Source of the DNA: Sporolituus thermophilus DSM 23256
Lineage (GTDB): Bacteria > Bacillota > Negativicutes > Sporomusales > Thermosinaceae
Direction of reading: 5' to 3'
Assembly (NCBI RefSeq): GCF_900102435.1
Contig: NZ_FNBU01000001.1
Location: forward strand, 1-64,000
DNA length: 64,000 nucleotides
A model generated the notes under the pieces. The model had not been told where the DNA came from, searched no databases, and saw nothing but the letters and a program-made list of their open reading frames with translations. The translations under genes and the position numbers were made by a program. Positions 15,341 through 24,805 of this stretch are shown here, piece by piece (the stretch's first letter is position 1; every line of letters begins with the position of its first letter).

Positions 15341-16636
15341 CTACAAATTGCCCACCAGCCGGAGCCATTGTTCATCATTGGCGAGGACATATTCGGCGCC
15401 CAAAAACTCATGGATCCGGTAGCGAAGGCCCACCTCATTATAGCCGGTCGCCGGCGTGCGCTCCAGGCGCAGCAGCCAGTCCGGCCTGACCTGCTGCTGC
15501 AGCCAGAGGACATTCCGGTGCTCGGAGAGGTTGTATTTAAGCCCGACGGTGGTAGCAGCGCCGATTTGATAGCCCCATCCTGGTAAAAACTGCCAAGTGA
15601 CCGTGCCGGGCAGGAAATCGACTTCCATAAATGCTTCGTGGCCACCGCCGAGACGTTTCCCGGCATGGAGGCGCAGCGAGGCCGTGTCCTCGCCTGTGCG
15701 GCCGACGTCCAGGTAACCTTCCAGCGTCACCTTGTACTTGGTCGTGTTGGCCGTCAGCACGACATCGGTGACCGCCGCCGGCGAAATAACCGGCTGAAAG
15801 GTGAGGCCGTAGCGCCGGGCAACAGGGTGGCTGGCCGCAGCCGCCGTCACCTTACCGGCAAAATAGTCGCGATGCCGCTCGACAAACGCCACCGGCAGTC
15901 CGCGCATGACCCTGGCCGCATCAAGCACGGCCGGGCGGGCGGCCAGCAGCAGGAAATTGGGCAGCATCTCAGACTTGAGGTTGACGGTGACGTCCTGAAC
16001 GGTTGGCCCCTGCGGCGCCAGCGCCAGCTTGACAACGGTACGCGGCCCGGGCTGAATATCCAGGGCGGCGCCAAACTCGGGCAGCCGGGCGGCGAGTTCA
16101 TCCCGCACGACCGTCTTGGTAATACCGGCCGCCCACTCGACGGCATCGATGGGCAAACCGACGAGGACGCTCTGGACGGTTTCCTCCAGGTTGCCGGCAT
16201 CGGCCCTGAGCAAGGGAACTACTTCCGGCGAAATGCCGGCCAAGTCCAATTCCAGGATAGCCTCGCGAACCACATCGCCCCACGGCGTAACCGTGACGGC
16301 GATATGGGCCGTGCTGCCAGGCGTAATGTCCACCCGCTCAACCGTATAGCCTACCAGCACCCGGTCGAAAATTTCCTTTATGAGGTTGGCATAGCCGTCA
16401 AGCCTGGCGGTGACATCGCTGACCTTGCGGCCGACGAGCAGGTTTTGGCCAATGACCTGCACGCTGGCCTCCATCCGCCTGGCCGCTTTCGCCGGCGGCG
16501 CGGCCGGTGACAGGACGGTGACGGTAATGGCGTCTACCGTCGGCTCCGCGGCCCCGACCGGCGCGGGCACCGCGCCAAAGGCCAGCAAAATAACGAGCGT
16601 GCCGATGAAAAACCTTCTGACAAAAATGGCCGTCAA
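15341..16636 (-). CDS. Secreted outer-membrane-type protein of unknown function
   Basis: A roughly 430-residue protein with a signal peptide ending near APVGAAEP. The middle (about 55-240) has repeated alpha/beta segments such as DRVLVGYTVERVDITPGST that could be POTRA-like. The last ~150 residues alternate as in a small beta-barrel (TKYKVTLEGYLDVG, ATTVGLKYNLSEHRN, YNEVGLRYRIHEFLG). I do not recognise the family. It lies directly after bamA. The start is unsettled: TTG at 16636 abuts the GGGAGG site, whereas an in-frame ATT at 16627 has ideal spacing; no in-frame ATG exists. Confidence 0.6.
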   Translation of the reverse strand: MTAIFVRRFFIGTLVILLAFGAVPAPVGAAEPTVDAITVTVLSPAAPPAKAARRMEASVQVIGQNLLVGRKVSDVTARLDGYANLIKEIFDRVLVGYTVERVDITPGSTAHIAVTVTPWGDVVREAILELDLAGISPEVVPLLRADAGNLEETVQSVLVGLPIDAVEWAAGITKTVVRDELAARLPEFGAALDIQPGPRTVVKLALAPQGPTVQDVTVNLKSEMLPNFLLLAARPAVLDAARVMRGLPVAFVERHRDYFAGKVTAAAASHPVARRYGLTFQPVISPAAVTDVVLTANTTKYKVTLEGYLDVGRTGEDTASLRLHAGKRLGGGHEAFMEVDFLPGTVTWQFLPGWGYQIGAATTVGLKYNLSEHRNVLWLQQQVRPDWLLRLERTPATGYNEVGLRYRIHEFLGAEYVLANDEQWLRLVGNL

Positions 16637-16656
16637 CCTCCCTTAGCGCACCTTAG

Positions 16657-16690
16657 CGCAAGAGTCAGGCCAGCCGGCCTGACTCTTGCG
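16657..16690. terminator. Strong hairpin between bamA and the 15341 gene
   Basis: Perfect 15-base stem CGCAAGAGTCAGGCC / GGCCTGACTCTTGCG with a 4-base loop. There is no T-run on either strand, so it could be an RNA stabiliser or processing site that sets the bamA to downstream ratio. Confidence 0.5.
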
Positions 16691-16710
16691 GTTTGCAGCG
16701 TGTGCGGTTA

Positions 16711-18471
16711 TTAGAACTGGCCGCCGAAGCTGAAGTGGGTCTTGCCGCCTTGTTCGCCGATGGCGTAATCAATGCGAATGGGTCCAATCGGGGTGGCTAC
16801 CCTGAGGCCAACGCCGGCGCCGGCCTTCAGGTCGTTGAGCTTATAATGGTCACCGTCCCAGGCCTTGCCCACATCGGTGAACACAACGCCCTGGACCTTC
16901 TTGGCCACCGGGAAGCGGTATTCGGCCGTAGCGGCAATCATTTTGTCACCCTTGAACTGGTCATCATTGTAACCGCGCAGGGTGTCGGCGCCGCCCACGG
17001 CAAACTTACCGGCTTCCGGCATCTTACCGTCGGCATAGCCTACGGTAAGACGCAAGGCCACTACTTGCTCCCGGCCGACTTTCAGGTACTGCCGGCCTTC
17101 GGCGGTGTATTTGTTGAAGTCAAAGTCACCGCCAAGCAGACCGCCGGCAAACTCGGCCGAAAGCGAATACCGTCGGCCCTCGGTGGGATTGAAGACGTTA
17201 TCGCGGGAGTCATAGACCCGCATGAGGGTAATGCTGCGGGTCAGACCGAAGTTGTCTTGGAGATAATTCGCGTATTCGGCCGGCGGATTGCTGTAGTCTA
17301 CCGGCGCGCCGTCTTCATCGACGTTGCGGACATAGATGTCGTCCCGGTTTTTAAACGTGATATAGTTCTGGATATATTCGCCGTGCGGCCGGCCAAGGGT
17401 AATGTCCCAGCCCTTGCGTTTCTTCTCATAGGTCGAGCGCAGCGCTTCGTCATTGCCTTGGTAGCCGTAGTCGCTGTACTCGTTGGTCATGTTGTAGATG
17501 TTGAACCCAAGGGAGGTCTGTTTGCTGTCCAGCCACGGCCGCAGGTAGCTGAATTCGTAGTTGTTGTTGCCGCCGTTGCCGCCAAACTCCCAGTGCACTT
17601 TCACCTTGTCGCCGGTGCCGCGGAAGTTGTTGTCGCCCAGCTCGATGATGCCGACCAGGCCGTCGGCCTTGCTGTAGCCGGCGCCGATGGAGAAGGTACC
17701 GGTCTTTTGTTCGACAACACTGGTTTCCAACACTACGCCGTTAGGCTCTTTCCCGGGATTGAGCTTCATGTTGACATCCTCGAAATAGCCGAGATTGTAC
17801 ACTTTTTGCATGCTGCGGCGGGCGTCCTTGACGTTGAACGGCTCGCCCGGCTTGACCTTCATTTCCCGGGTAATGACATACTTCTTGGTTTTGTCGTTGC
17901 CCTTAACGACAATGTCTTCCAGGATGCCTTCGTTAATGGTCACGGTCAGCACCCCGTCCGGGCTCATGGACACATCGCTTACCCGTGCCAGAATATAGCC
18001 CTGGTCGTGGTAATACTGTTCAATGGCCCGCATGTTGTCGTTGAGCGTCTTGGTGTTCAGCGTCCTGCCCTTTTCGGCGGTAACAAGCGACTTAAGCTTG
18101 TCCGTCGTCACCTTGGTGTTGCCTTTGAAGACAACGTCCTGCAGAGCGGGGTTTTCCAAAACGGTATAGACTACTTTGACGCCTTCCGGAACTTCGGTGA
18201 AATTAGCCACGACATCGAAGAAATAGCCGAGTTCGTAAATTGCCCGCATGTCCTCTTTAATCTTGTCAGCACTAAATGCATCGCCCGGCTTGGTCTTGAT
18301 CGCGGCCAGAATAGTGCTTTCGGCCACGGCCTTATTGCCGGCAACGGCCACCGCCGTCACCGTCCGGCCCGCAAGGTCGGCGGCCATCACCGGCGCCAAG
18401 GCGCCAAGTACGATGCTGAGTGTGAAAATAGCCGCAAGAAATAGCTGCCCGTAGCGTCGATTTCTCGTCAT
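16711..18471 (-). CDS. bamA: Outer-membrane protein assembly factor BamA
   Basis: Inserts beta-barrel proteins into the outer membrane. The 586-residue precursor has a signal peptide (cleavage near VMAADL), three POTRA domains (about 37-107, 108-182, 183-255) and a C-terminal Omp85 barrel. The barrel includes VGGADTLRGY, the local form of the VRGF loop motif, and ends in a terminal Phe (FSFGGQF). Proteobacterial BamA has five POTRAs and about 800 residues; the shorter form fits diderm Firmicutes. It starts 19 bases after the small membrane protein at 18491, so the two are probably co-transcribed. Confidence 0.95.
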   Translation of the reverse strand: MTRNRRYGQLFLAAIFTLSIVLGALAPVMAADLAGRTVTAVAVAGNKAVAESTILAAIKTKPGDAFSADKIKEDMRAIYELGYFFDVVANFTEVPEGVKVVYTVLENPALQDVVFKGNTKVTTDKLKSLVTAEKGRTLNTKTLNDNMRAIEQYYHDQGYILARVSDVSMSPDGVLTVTINEGILEDIVVKGNDKTKKYVITREMKVKPGEPFNVKDARRSMQKVYNLGYFEDVNMKLNPGKEPNGVVLETSVVEQKTGTFSIGAGYSKADGLVGIIELGDNNFRGTGDKVKVHWEFGGNGGNNNYEFSYLRPWLDSKQTSLGFNIYNMTNEYSDYGYQGNDEALRSTYEKKRKGWDITLGRPHGEYIQNYITFKNRDDIYVRNVDEDGAPVDYSNPPAEYANYLQDNFGLTRSITLMRVYDSRDNVFNPTEGRRYSLSAEFAGGLLGGDFDFNKYTAEGRQYLKVGREQVVALRLTVGYADGKMPEAGKFAVGGADTLRGYNDDQFKGDKMIAATAEYRFPVAKKVQGVVFTDVGKAWDGDHYKLNDLKAGAGVGLRVATPIGPIRIDYAIGEQGGKTHFSFGGQF

Positions 18472-18490
18472 GCATTACCTCCTTATTAAG

Positions 18491-19036
18491 TTACTGGCCA
18501 CGCAAGGATTTGCCGGCCGCCCGGATAAGTTTTTGTATTTCCTCAGGCGGCAGATTAACATCATGACCGCCTGGGCGGGCCTCCTTCACCGCTGGTTCCT
18601 GGCGCACCGTCGCTGCCGGCTTGGGCGGCTCAGTCGCCGGCTGGGCCGCGACAGTTACCGGTTTGGCAATTTCCGGCCGCGGCTGCTCTGGGCCTTGCGG
18701 GGCAGTCTTTTCCACCGCCGCCGGCCGCGGCTCAAGCGTGGCGAGCGGAATTGGCATGGCGGCTTCCTGGCGCTGCAACCACCAGTAAGCGCCCGCCCCG
18801 CCAGCGGCGACACTGACGGCGAGGACGAGCGCCAGGCCATGACGCAGCAGCGGATATTTATAGCGCCACTGCCGTAAACGATGCTGCTCCCTGGCATGCT
18901 GCAGCTCGGCCTGCGCCAGCAAGAGATCAAGCTCGCCCCGAATACCCTGGTCCCGGTTAAAGGCTTCTTCCGCCCGGGTGAGCCACTGCCGGGCGGAACG
19001 GAGATTGCGGGAAATACGCTGCTTGATGTCCGCCAT
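18491..19036 (-). CDS. Single-span membrane protein upstream of bamA
   Basis: 181 residues: an N-terminal charged, helical cytoplasmic part (about 1-64, Arg/Gln/Glu-rich), one membrane helix (about 66-88), then a Pro/Ala-rich extracytoplasmic linker and a short terminal helix (EEIQKLIRAAGKSLRGQ). No family recognised. The layout is what an anti-sigma factor could have, and a sigma factor gene lies just upstream, but that link is inference. GGTGG precedes the ATG. It could equally be a structural envelope protein. Confidence 0.6.
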   Translation of the reverse strand: MADIKQRISRNLRSARQWLTRAEEAFNRDQGIRGELDLLLAQAELQHAREQHRLRQWRYKYPLLRHGLALVLAVSVAAGGAGAYWWLQRQEAAMPIPLATLEPRPAAVEKTAPQGPEQPRPEIAKPVTVAAQPATEPPKPAATVRQEPAVKEARPGGHDVNLPPEEIQKLIRAAGKSLRGQ

Positions 19037-19112
19037 TTCACCACCCCTCTATTACACCTACATCTTTATAATCCTGAGAAGGGGCCAGATTCTGGGCTTA
19101 CCCCACAGGCAA

Positions 19113-19166
19113 AAAACAGGCCTATTGGGGCATTATTGCAAAATTTGCCGTGAATACGCCTGTTTT
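19113..19166. terminator. Probable terminator after the sigma factor gene
   Basis: Inverted repeat AAAACAGGC (19113-19121) / GCCTGTTTT (19158-19166) with a long interior. On the minus strand the second arm runs into TTTTTT, which fits a terminator after the gene ending at 19192. Confidence 0.5.
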
Positions 19167-19191
19167 CTACTTATTTTCGCCACTATAAACT

Positions 19192-19839
19192 TTATTTTAC
19201 TTTTAGTTCGTGCATCAGCCTGGACAGCATGCCCCGTACGCGGCGGATGCCCTGCTTCTGCAGGCGGTACAGGTGGGACAGGCTCATGTCCAGCGCCTCA
19301 GCCAGCTGCTTAGGTTCCCGCTCCTGGAGGTACATGCCGCTCAGCACCAGCTGCTCTTTGGCCGGTAACCGCCCCAGCGCCTGCAGCACCTGCTCGATTA
19401 AAAAGTTGCGCTCGGCCTGCTCGGGAACGGGCGCCGCCTCATCCACCAACCGGTCGGCCAGCGTATCGCCATCAATCTCGCCCGCCGGGCTGTCAATGGA
19501 CGCCCACTCCCGTTTGCCTTCCCGCTCAATATAACTGAGCATCCGGCCGCGGATGCGGTGCGGGGCATAAAGACTGAAGGCTACGCCCCGCTCGGGCTCA
19601 AAGTTTTCCACCGCCTCGATGAGACCGACGGTACCCTCCTGGATAAGGTCCATGACAACCTGCTCGCGCGCCCGCCAGCGCATGGCCTCTTTGAAGACCA
19701 GGGGTTGGTAGTGCTCGATCAGCCGGCGGCGGCAGTCGAGACAGCCATCGGCTTTGAAGCCGCGCCACAACGCCGCTTCCTCCTCCGGCTCGAGCAGGCG
19801 GATTTTCTTCAGTTCATCCAGATACTGGGCAAAAAGCAT
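19192..19839 (-). CDS. Sigma-70 family RNA polymerase sigma factor
   Basis: 215 residues with region 2 (DLIQEGTVGLIEAVENFEPERGVAFSLYAPHRIRGRMLSYI, about 65-110) for core binding and -10 recognition, and region 4 (KEQLVLSGMYLQE...PKQLAEALDMSLSHLYRLQKQGIRRVR, about 160-205) for -35 recognition. Region 3 is short. It is closest in layout to FliA/SigB-type alternative factors, not to the housekeeping sigma or a typical ECF. It starts 16 bases after the tamB stop, with AAAGGATG between, so it should be expressed with tamB. Position between tamB and bamA suggests an envelope regulon; targets are unknown. Confidence 0.85.
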   Translation of the reverse strand: MLFAQYLDELKKIRLLEPEEEAALWRGFKADGCLDCRRRLIEHYQPLVFKEAMRWRAREQVVMDLIQEGTVGLIEAVENFEPERGVAFSLYAPHRIRGRMLSYIEREGKREWASIDSPAGEIDGDTLADRLVDEAAPVPEQAERNFLIEQVLQALGRLPAKEQLVLSGMYLQEREPKQLAEALDMSLSHLYRLQKQGIRRVRGMLSRLMHELKVK

Positions 19840-19855
19840 GGACCATCATCCTTTA

Positions 19856-22800
19856 CTAAAAACTAAACCGTGTTTCCAGGCCAAACCGGCGGCGGTTTTG
19901 TTCATCGACCGAGCCGGTAATGCTGAAGCGGCGAGTCAGGTCGTAGCGAAAACCAATCGTCCGCTCGTTGTGCCCGACCCCCAGCGTGTAGCTGAACATC
20001 AGCCGGTCATTTACATACTTGCTGATTTCGATGTTATAGACCTCGCGGTCGGTGTAGAGCTCCCGCTCCGCTTTGTCCGTCGCGTCTTTATCGGTCTGGC
20101 CGTCCGCCGCCAGGGTGCCGCGGACCACGCGGAATTCGTCAAGACCAAAGGCGCGGCGGAAGGCATCTTCCATCTCGGCAATGAAGCGCATCTGCAAGCC
20201 CACGTCGAGGAGGCTCATCACTTCCTCCCGGTCAAGACCGGCATCCCGCCCGGTGCTGCCGCTCTTCTGCTTGTCAAAGTAGCGGCTGCGCAAAGTGAGC
20301 AGGGACAGAATTTCCTGCTGGCTCATGGCGGGCTCGGAGGTGAGACGCATTTCCATGGCGGTTAGCGGGCCGTGGAGGTCAAGCCGCACCTGCGTCCGTT
20401 CCAAGCGCGTTTCGGCGCTCAGGTGGATGACCGGTTCAAAGGAACCGAACTGGGTGAACTCGGCCCGGCCTTCCTTAATGCGGAAGGGGGTGCGCAAATA
20501 ACTGACCGTGCCGCGCACCGCCTCAAAGCGGCCGGTCGCGGCAGGCTGCCGGACAGTGCCGGCGAACTTGGCCCGGCCCGTGACAATGATATCGTACATA
20601 TACGGGTTATGCAACCTAGCCTTGTTGCCGGCCACCACTTCCACGTCCAGCCCCATATCCCAGTCGGCCGTGCCGAATTCAGGCACGAGCGGGATGTCGA
20701 TGTCGACATTGTCGAGTAGCAACCGGCCGCTCAAGAGCGGCTTGCCGCCGCGGCCGGTCAGGGTCAAGGTCCCGTTTAGCGGGCCGTGGAAATATTTGTG
20801 GCTGACGCCCAGTTTATCAAGGACAAGAAGCAGATCGTAGTCATCAATCGCCATCCCTTTTAGGCGCAGCGTACCGGCCAGACGGTAGGACCCGCCGCCC
20901 ATCTGCCCGTCAAAGCTTTTTATATTAATTTTATCACCGGCAAACTGAATATCAACCGCCACATTCTGGATTGGCTCGGCGAGCGAAGCCAGTTTGACCG
21001 CCCCGCTCAGGATACGAACCTGTCCATTGAGGGTCGGCTCGGCCAGCGTGCCGCCGATGGTCAGCTCGCCTTTCGTTTCGCCGGCCGCCCAAGCCACTTC
21101 CCGCGTGAGGAGCGGCAGAATGCTGAGGTTGGCTTGTTCCAGGCGCAATTTCAGGTCCATCTGGTCGGCGATGCTCGCCTGGCTTCGCCCTTCGCGGCTG
21201 AGCGCCGCCAGCGGGATAACGCCGTAGGCGCTGGCCCGGTAGGGGCCTTTGGTCAGCAGGATTTGGTCGACGCGGATACTGCCGCTGTCAATGATAAACA
21301 GGCCATACAGGCTGTCAAAGGTGGCGCTGCCCAGCTGGCCGCCGGCAATCTCCATGGATACCGCCGTGTGGGGATGCTTAGCCGTGCCGGAAACCTGGGC
21401 GGCGAAGCTTAGTTTGCCTTTGGTGGTCACCGCCGCGTCAAACCAGGCCGTAAGCAGGCCGGCGTCGAGGTCCCGGCCGCCGACCTCCAAGTTAAGCGGT
21501 CCGTCCAGGTCGGCGGTGCCGCGAGCCGCCAAAATTCCCTGCCCCTGGTGAGCTGTGAAATTATGGATGGTAAGGATATTGTTAGTGAGCTCGACATCAA
21601 GGTCAATGCTGTCAAGGGGATAATTCTTGATTTTGCCCTGCCGGAGCCGTCCGGTAACAGCCAGATTCGGCCGGTCGGCAGCGCCGTTGACCAGGACATG
21701 GCCGTCCAGCCGCCCCTCAATGCCCTTGGCCGGTATGCGCACAATGGCCAGCAGGCCGGCCAGGTCGCCGTTCGTTACGTCGAGGTTGCCGTACACCCAG
21801 CGGGTATTTAGATCAAAGGCGCCGCTGAAGGCGTAAGACCCCTGGGCCTGACTAAAGCCGAAATGAGGAATCTGAATCCGGCCCGCGCTGACGCTGATGG
21901 CGCCGCGCACGTTTTCCACTTCGCGGCCGTTGAGGACCAATTTGGCCGCCGTCACTTCCCCCTGGAAAACAGGGGCGTCAGCCGGACCGGTCAGGGCGCC
22001 GCTAAAGGTGGCCTGGCCGGCAACCGGATACGGCAGACCATAGTTGAACCGGGCCAGGTCGATGTCCTGGGCGGCCAGCTTAATATTGAGCTCATTATTG
22101 GCGTCCACGCGGCCGCTAAGCCGAATTTCCGTGTTAAGCGAGTGAATGAGCGCGTCATCAATAACCGTGACGCCATCCCGGCGGTGGAAGTGGCCAACCG
22201 CTCTGGCAATCAACTGACCGCGGAAGCTGCCCTCGGTCAGCGTTACCGTCCCGACGGCATTGGGGTTTCTAACCGGCCCGGTGAGCACCAGGTCGCTATC
22301 CACATTACCGGTCAGGCGCTCACCGGGCGCCACCAGGGCAATAAGGTTCTCGGCCCGCACCTGGCGAGTCGTCACCGCGAGATTGACTTCCTGGGCTCCG
22401 GTAAGGCCAATCGTCCCGCTCACCCGGTAGACGGCCGGCCCGTTCACGGCGACGATATTATCCAGCACCAGCCGGCCGGCCTGCAGGCTGAGGGCGCCGG
22501 TCGCCGTCCGGAACGGCTGATGAAGGACGCGGCCGTTGGCGGCGGTGAAAGTGATGCTGGCTTCCGGACGATCGAGCGTGCCGGTCACCGTACCGCTGAA
22601 CTCGGCCGTACCGTCAAGGGGCAAACCGCGAGCGGCCTGCGCCAGCGCCGCCAGGGGCACCTGATAACCGTGGACGGCCAGGTCGAGTACCTGCCCTGTC
22701 GCTTTTCCACTGGCGGTCAGCAGGCCTTGACCGGTTTTAATATTTATATAATCGAACGTAATCTGTTCACCGGATTTATACAGGCCGGCTTTGAGCTCGT

Positions 22801-24187
22801 CAAACGGCACGCCGGCCGCCTGTCCGCCTTGCACCACGACTATGCCGCCGGCGACGGTCGGCATTTTTCCTGTCTGACCGGCGACAAAGAGGTCGCAACC
22901 GACGCGGCCGCTTAGCCGGGAAGACACGCCGGGCAGCGCGGCGGCGTCCAGGTTGCTTGCTTTCACATCCAGCTCATAGTTTTGGCCGGACAGATCCACC
23001 GTACCGTTTGCGACAATACGGCCGCCGAAGATGTTGGCGGCAGCGTCAGTGACGGTGAGGACTTTATTTTGCAGCAAGATTTTCGTTCGCAGACTCGTTA
23101 CGGGGTAGCCGGCGAGATATCCGTCCCGCAAGAATACTTCGCCGGACACGACGGGATTGGTCGCCGCTCCGGCAACCGTCACTTTAAGGGCGAGCGGTCC
23201 CTGCAGCGGCCCGTAGCCCAAAGCCGCCGGGTCAAAGGCCGCCGACGCCACCGCGAGATTGAGCACCGGCTCGCTCGTATCGAGGGCAACCCGGCCGTGC
23301 ACGGTGACCGTCTGGCCGTAGATAGTAGCCTTGCCTTTGTATAAATAAAGGTTTTGCGGCGTTATGGTCAGCAGCGCGCTGCCATCGCGAATAGGGACGC
23401 CGTCGATATCTAGGGCGGCGTCGGCAATGCGCGCCTCGCCGGCATAGGTTATACCCTGCCCGTCCCGCCGCACGGTAAGTATGACGTCATAGGCATTGCC
23501 GGCGGTGAGCTTAACCTTACTGTCGGCCGGCGCCAGCGCGGCCAGGCGCGCTAAGGGAGCCTCTGCCGCCGTCAGCCGGACTACGCCCTGGCCGTCGGTA
23601 TTTAGCGTTCCTTCGGCCGCAACCTTCGCCCCATCGATGGTGCTATCCAGCTTAAGGAATATTGTCGGATTATGTACGAAATCAATGGTGCCGCTGACCC
23701 GCTGCGCCTGCCACGTCCCTTGCGGGCTGCGTACGCTGACCGTGCCGTCCGCCAGGGTGATGCGGGCCCGGAAAGCTGCCCCGTCCCGGCCGCGGCGGTT
23801 AAGAATATCCTGCACGTTCCACTGGCCGTCATGGCGCTGAACAAGCTCCAGCGCCGGCCGCTCCAGCGTTACGGCGGTGACAGCTTCCGGACCGACATGC
23901 CCGCCAAGCAGGCTCATCAAGCCAATCGTGACGGTAACGCGCTCGCTGGCGACCAACCGCTCTCCCCGGGCGTTATAAACAGCCGCGTCGTAAAAGCTCA
24001 GCTTGTTATAGCCGGTTACTTCCACCCGGGCGAAGGTCACCCGCCCGCCTGCGGCGCGGCCGAGCTCTTGGGCCACCCGGTCCTGCATGCCGGCCAGCAC
24101 CGTCTGACTTTGCCCGCACCAGACAGCGCCGGCAACAATCGCGACGATAGCGGCAATAACGAGTAAAAACAGGGACTTTTGACGCAT
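19856..24187 (-). CDS. tamB: TamB-like translocation/lipid-transport protein
   Basis: A 1443-residue AsmA-like protein with one N-terminal membrane anchor (about 5-25), a very long repetitive beta-rich body and a C-terminal DUF490/TamB domain ending in a terminal Phe (ETRFSF). Repeats of the form VSGTIDFVHNP and LSGRVGCDLFV recur throughout, as expected for a bridge-like groove. TamB-family proteins span the periplasm and carry phospholipid to the outer membrane or aid barrel assembly. The start is ATG 24187 behind AGGAGG; an upstream extension to 24304 lacks support. No tamA is in the window. Confidence 0.9.
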   Translation of the reverse strand: MRQKSLFLLVIAAIVAIVAGAVWCGQSQTVLAGMQDRVAQELGRAAGGRVTFARVEVTGYNKLSFYDAAVYNARGERLVASERVTVTIGLMSLLGGHVGPEAVTAVTLERPALELVQRHDGQWNVQDILNRRGRDGAAFRARITLADGTVSVRSPQGTWQAQRVSGTIDFVHNPTIFLKLDSTIDGAKVAAEGTLNTDGQGVVRLTAAEAPLARLAALAPADSKVKLTAGNAYDVILTVRRDGQGITYAGEARIADAALDIDGVPIRDGSALLTITPQNLYLYKGKATIYGQTVTVHGRVALDTSEPVLNLAVASAAFDPAALGYGPLQGPLALKVTVAGAATNPVVSGEVFLRDGYLAGYPVTSLRTKILLQNKVLTVTDAAANIFGGRIVANGTVDLSGQNYELDVKASNLDAAALPGVSSRLSGRVGCDLFVAGQTGKMPTVAGGIVVVQGGQAAGVPFDELKAGLYKSGEQITFDYINIKTGQGLLTASGKATGQVLDLAVHGYQVPLAALAQAARGLPLDGTAEFSGTVTGTLDRPEASITFTAANGRVLHQPFRTATGALSLQAGRLVLDNIVAVNGPAVYRVSGTIGLTGAQEVNLAVTTRQVRAENLIALVAPGERLTGNVDSDLVLTGPVRNPNAVGTVTLTEGSFRGQLIARAVGHFHRRDGVTVIDDALIHSLNTEIRLSGRVDANNELNIKLAAQDIDLARFNYGLPYPVAGQATFSGALTGPADAPVFQGEVTAAKLVLNGREVENVRGAISVSAGRIQIPHFGFSQAQGSYAFSGAFDLNTRWVYGNLDVTNGDLAGLLAIVRIPAKGIEGRLDGHVLVNGAADRPNLAVTGRLRQGKIKNYPLDSIDLDVELTNNILTIHNFTAHQGQGILAARGTADLDGPLNLEVGGRDLDAGLLTAWFDAAVTTKGKLSFAAQVSGTAKHPHTAVSMEIAGGQLGSATFDSLYGLFIIDSGSIRVDQILLTKGPYRASAYGVIPLAALSREGRSQASIADQMDLKLRLEQANLSILPLLTREVAWAAGETKGELTIGGTLAEPTLNGQVRILSGAVKLASLAEPIQNVAVDIQFAGDKINIKSFDGQMGGGSYRLAGTLRLKGMAIDDYDLLLVLDKLGVSHKYFHGPLNGTLTLTGRGGKPLLSGRLLLDNVDIDIPLVPEFGTADWDMGLDVEVVAGNKARLHNPYMYDIIVTGRAKFAGTVRQPAATGRFEAVRGTVSYLRTPFRIKEGRAEFTQFGSFEPVIHLSAETRLERTQVRLDLHGPLTAMEMRLTSEPAMSQQEILSLLTLRSRYFDKQKSGSTGRDAGLDREEVMSLLDVGLQMRFIAEMEDAFRRAFGLDEFRVVRGTLAADGQTDKDATDKAERELYTDREVYNIEISKYVNDRLMFSYTLGVGHNERTIGFRYDLTRRFSITGSVDEQNRRRFGLETRFSF

Positions 24188-24302
24188 CGGTGCGCCTCCT
24201 GCATAATCAGTACCTGCTACATTCGACACAAACCGTCTATCTTCCTGTAGCGCCGGCTGGAATATTATTCTGCACGGAAAAATTTGGATTATGCAGGCGC
24301 AC

Positions 24303-24329
24303 AAAAAAAGCCGCCCCGCAGGGCAGCCG
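24303..24329 (-). terminator. Rho-independent terminator after the 24335 gene
   Basis: On the minus strand, GGCTGCCC-TGC-GGGGCGGC followed directly by seven T. It separates the small gene at 24335 from tamB. Confidence 0.75.
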
Positions 24330-24334
24330 ATAAA

Positions 24335-24727
24335 TTATACAAACCCTTTGTTCTGCTCAATAATACGCACCGCTTCGTTTACCCGCTCGTCCGGAACAAA
24401 GGCTACCAACGTAAAGGCGTAGCCGCCGGCCAGCCCGTACCCGCGGGCACTGTAGCCGCTGACCGACGGGTCGGCGCCCATGAGGACGCGGGCCGCCCGG
24501 TTTTCGTCGTTAGGTGTATCGGCCGAATACACGGTCAGTCCGGTTAACGTCTCCGCCAGATTACTCACCGGGTCGCTATGGACATCATCCTGGGATATGC
24601 CAAACCGGGTGTTGCGGCGAATATGGTTGTCGGTCAGGCCGACCGCGGCCAGCGCGTCAGCAGCCGCCTTCGCCCTGGTGCTGGACGGAAAATGGGCGAT
24701 AATGGTTCGTTCATTTTTTTTCGGCAA
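24335..24727 (-). CDS. Small conserved cytoplasmic protein of unknown function
   Basis: 130 residues without signal or membrane segment. The N-terminal half (TIIAHFPSSTRAKAAADALAAVGL) and C-terminal half (YAFTLVAFVPDERVNEAVRIIEQNKGF) both look like small alpha/beta units, reminiscent of the YflT/general-stress 17M type fold. The link is weak. It starts with TTG 24727 seven bases after GGAGGTG. It is enclosed by its own terminator and the tolC terminator, so it is probably monocistronic. Confidence 0.6.
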   Translation of the reverse strand: MPKKNERTIIAHFPSSTRAKAAADALAAVGLTDNHIRRNTRFGISQDDVHSDPVSNLAETLTGLTVYSADTPNDENRAARVLMGADPSVSGYSARGYGLAGGYAFTLVAFVPDERVNEAVRIIEQNKGFV

Positions 24728-24769
24728 AATACCGCACCTCCTTCGCGAGGTTAGTATTTGCCGGCAGTA

Positions 24770-24798
24770 AAAAAATTAACAGCCGGAAAGTCCGGCTG
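24770..24798 (-). terminator. Rho-independent terminator of the tolC-like gene
   Basis: CAGCCGG-ACTTT-CCGGCTG followed on the minus strand by TTAATTTTTTT. Confidence 0.85.
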
Positions 24799-24805
24799 CA
24801 TGCTT

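Noticed and set aside
21863-22915. Long plus-strand frames opposite tamB (and similar ones opposite atpA, bamA and the permease)
   Set aside because: High-GC shadow frames without family motifs or initiation signals; the minus-strand genes are certain.
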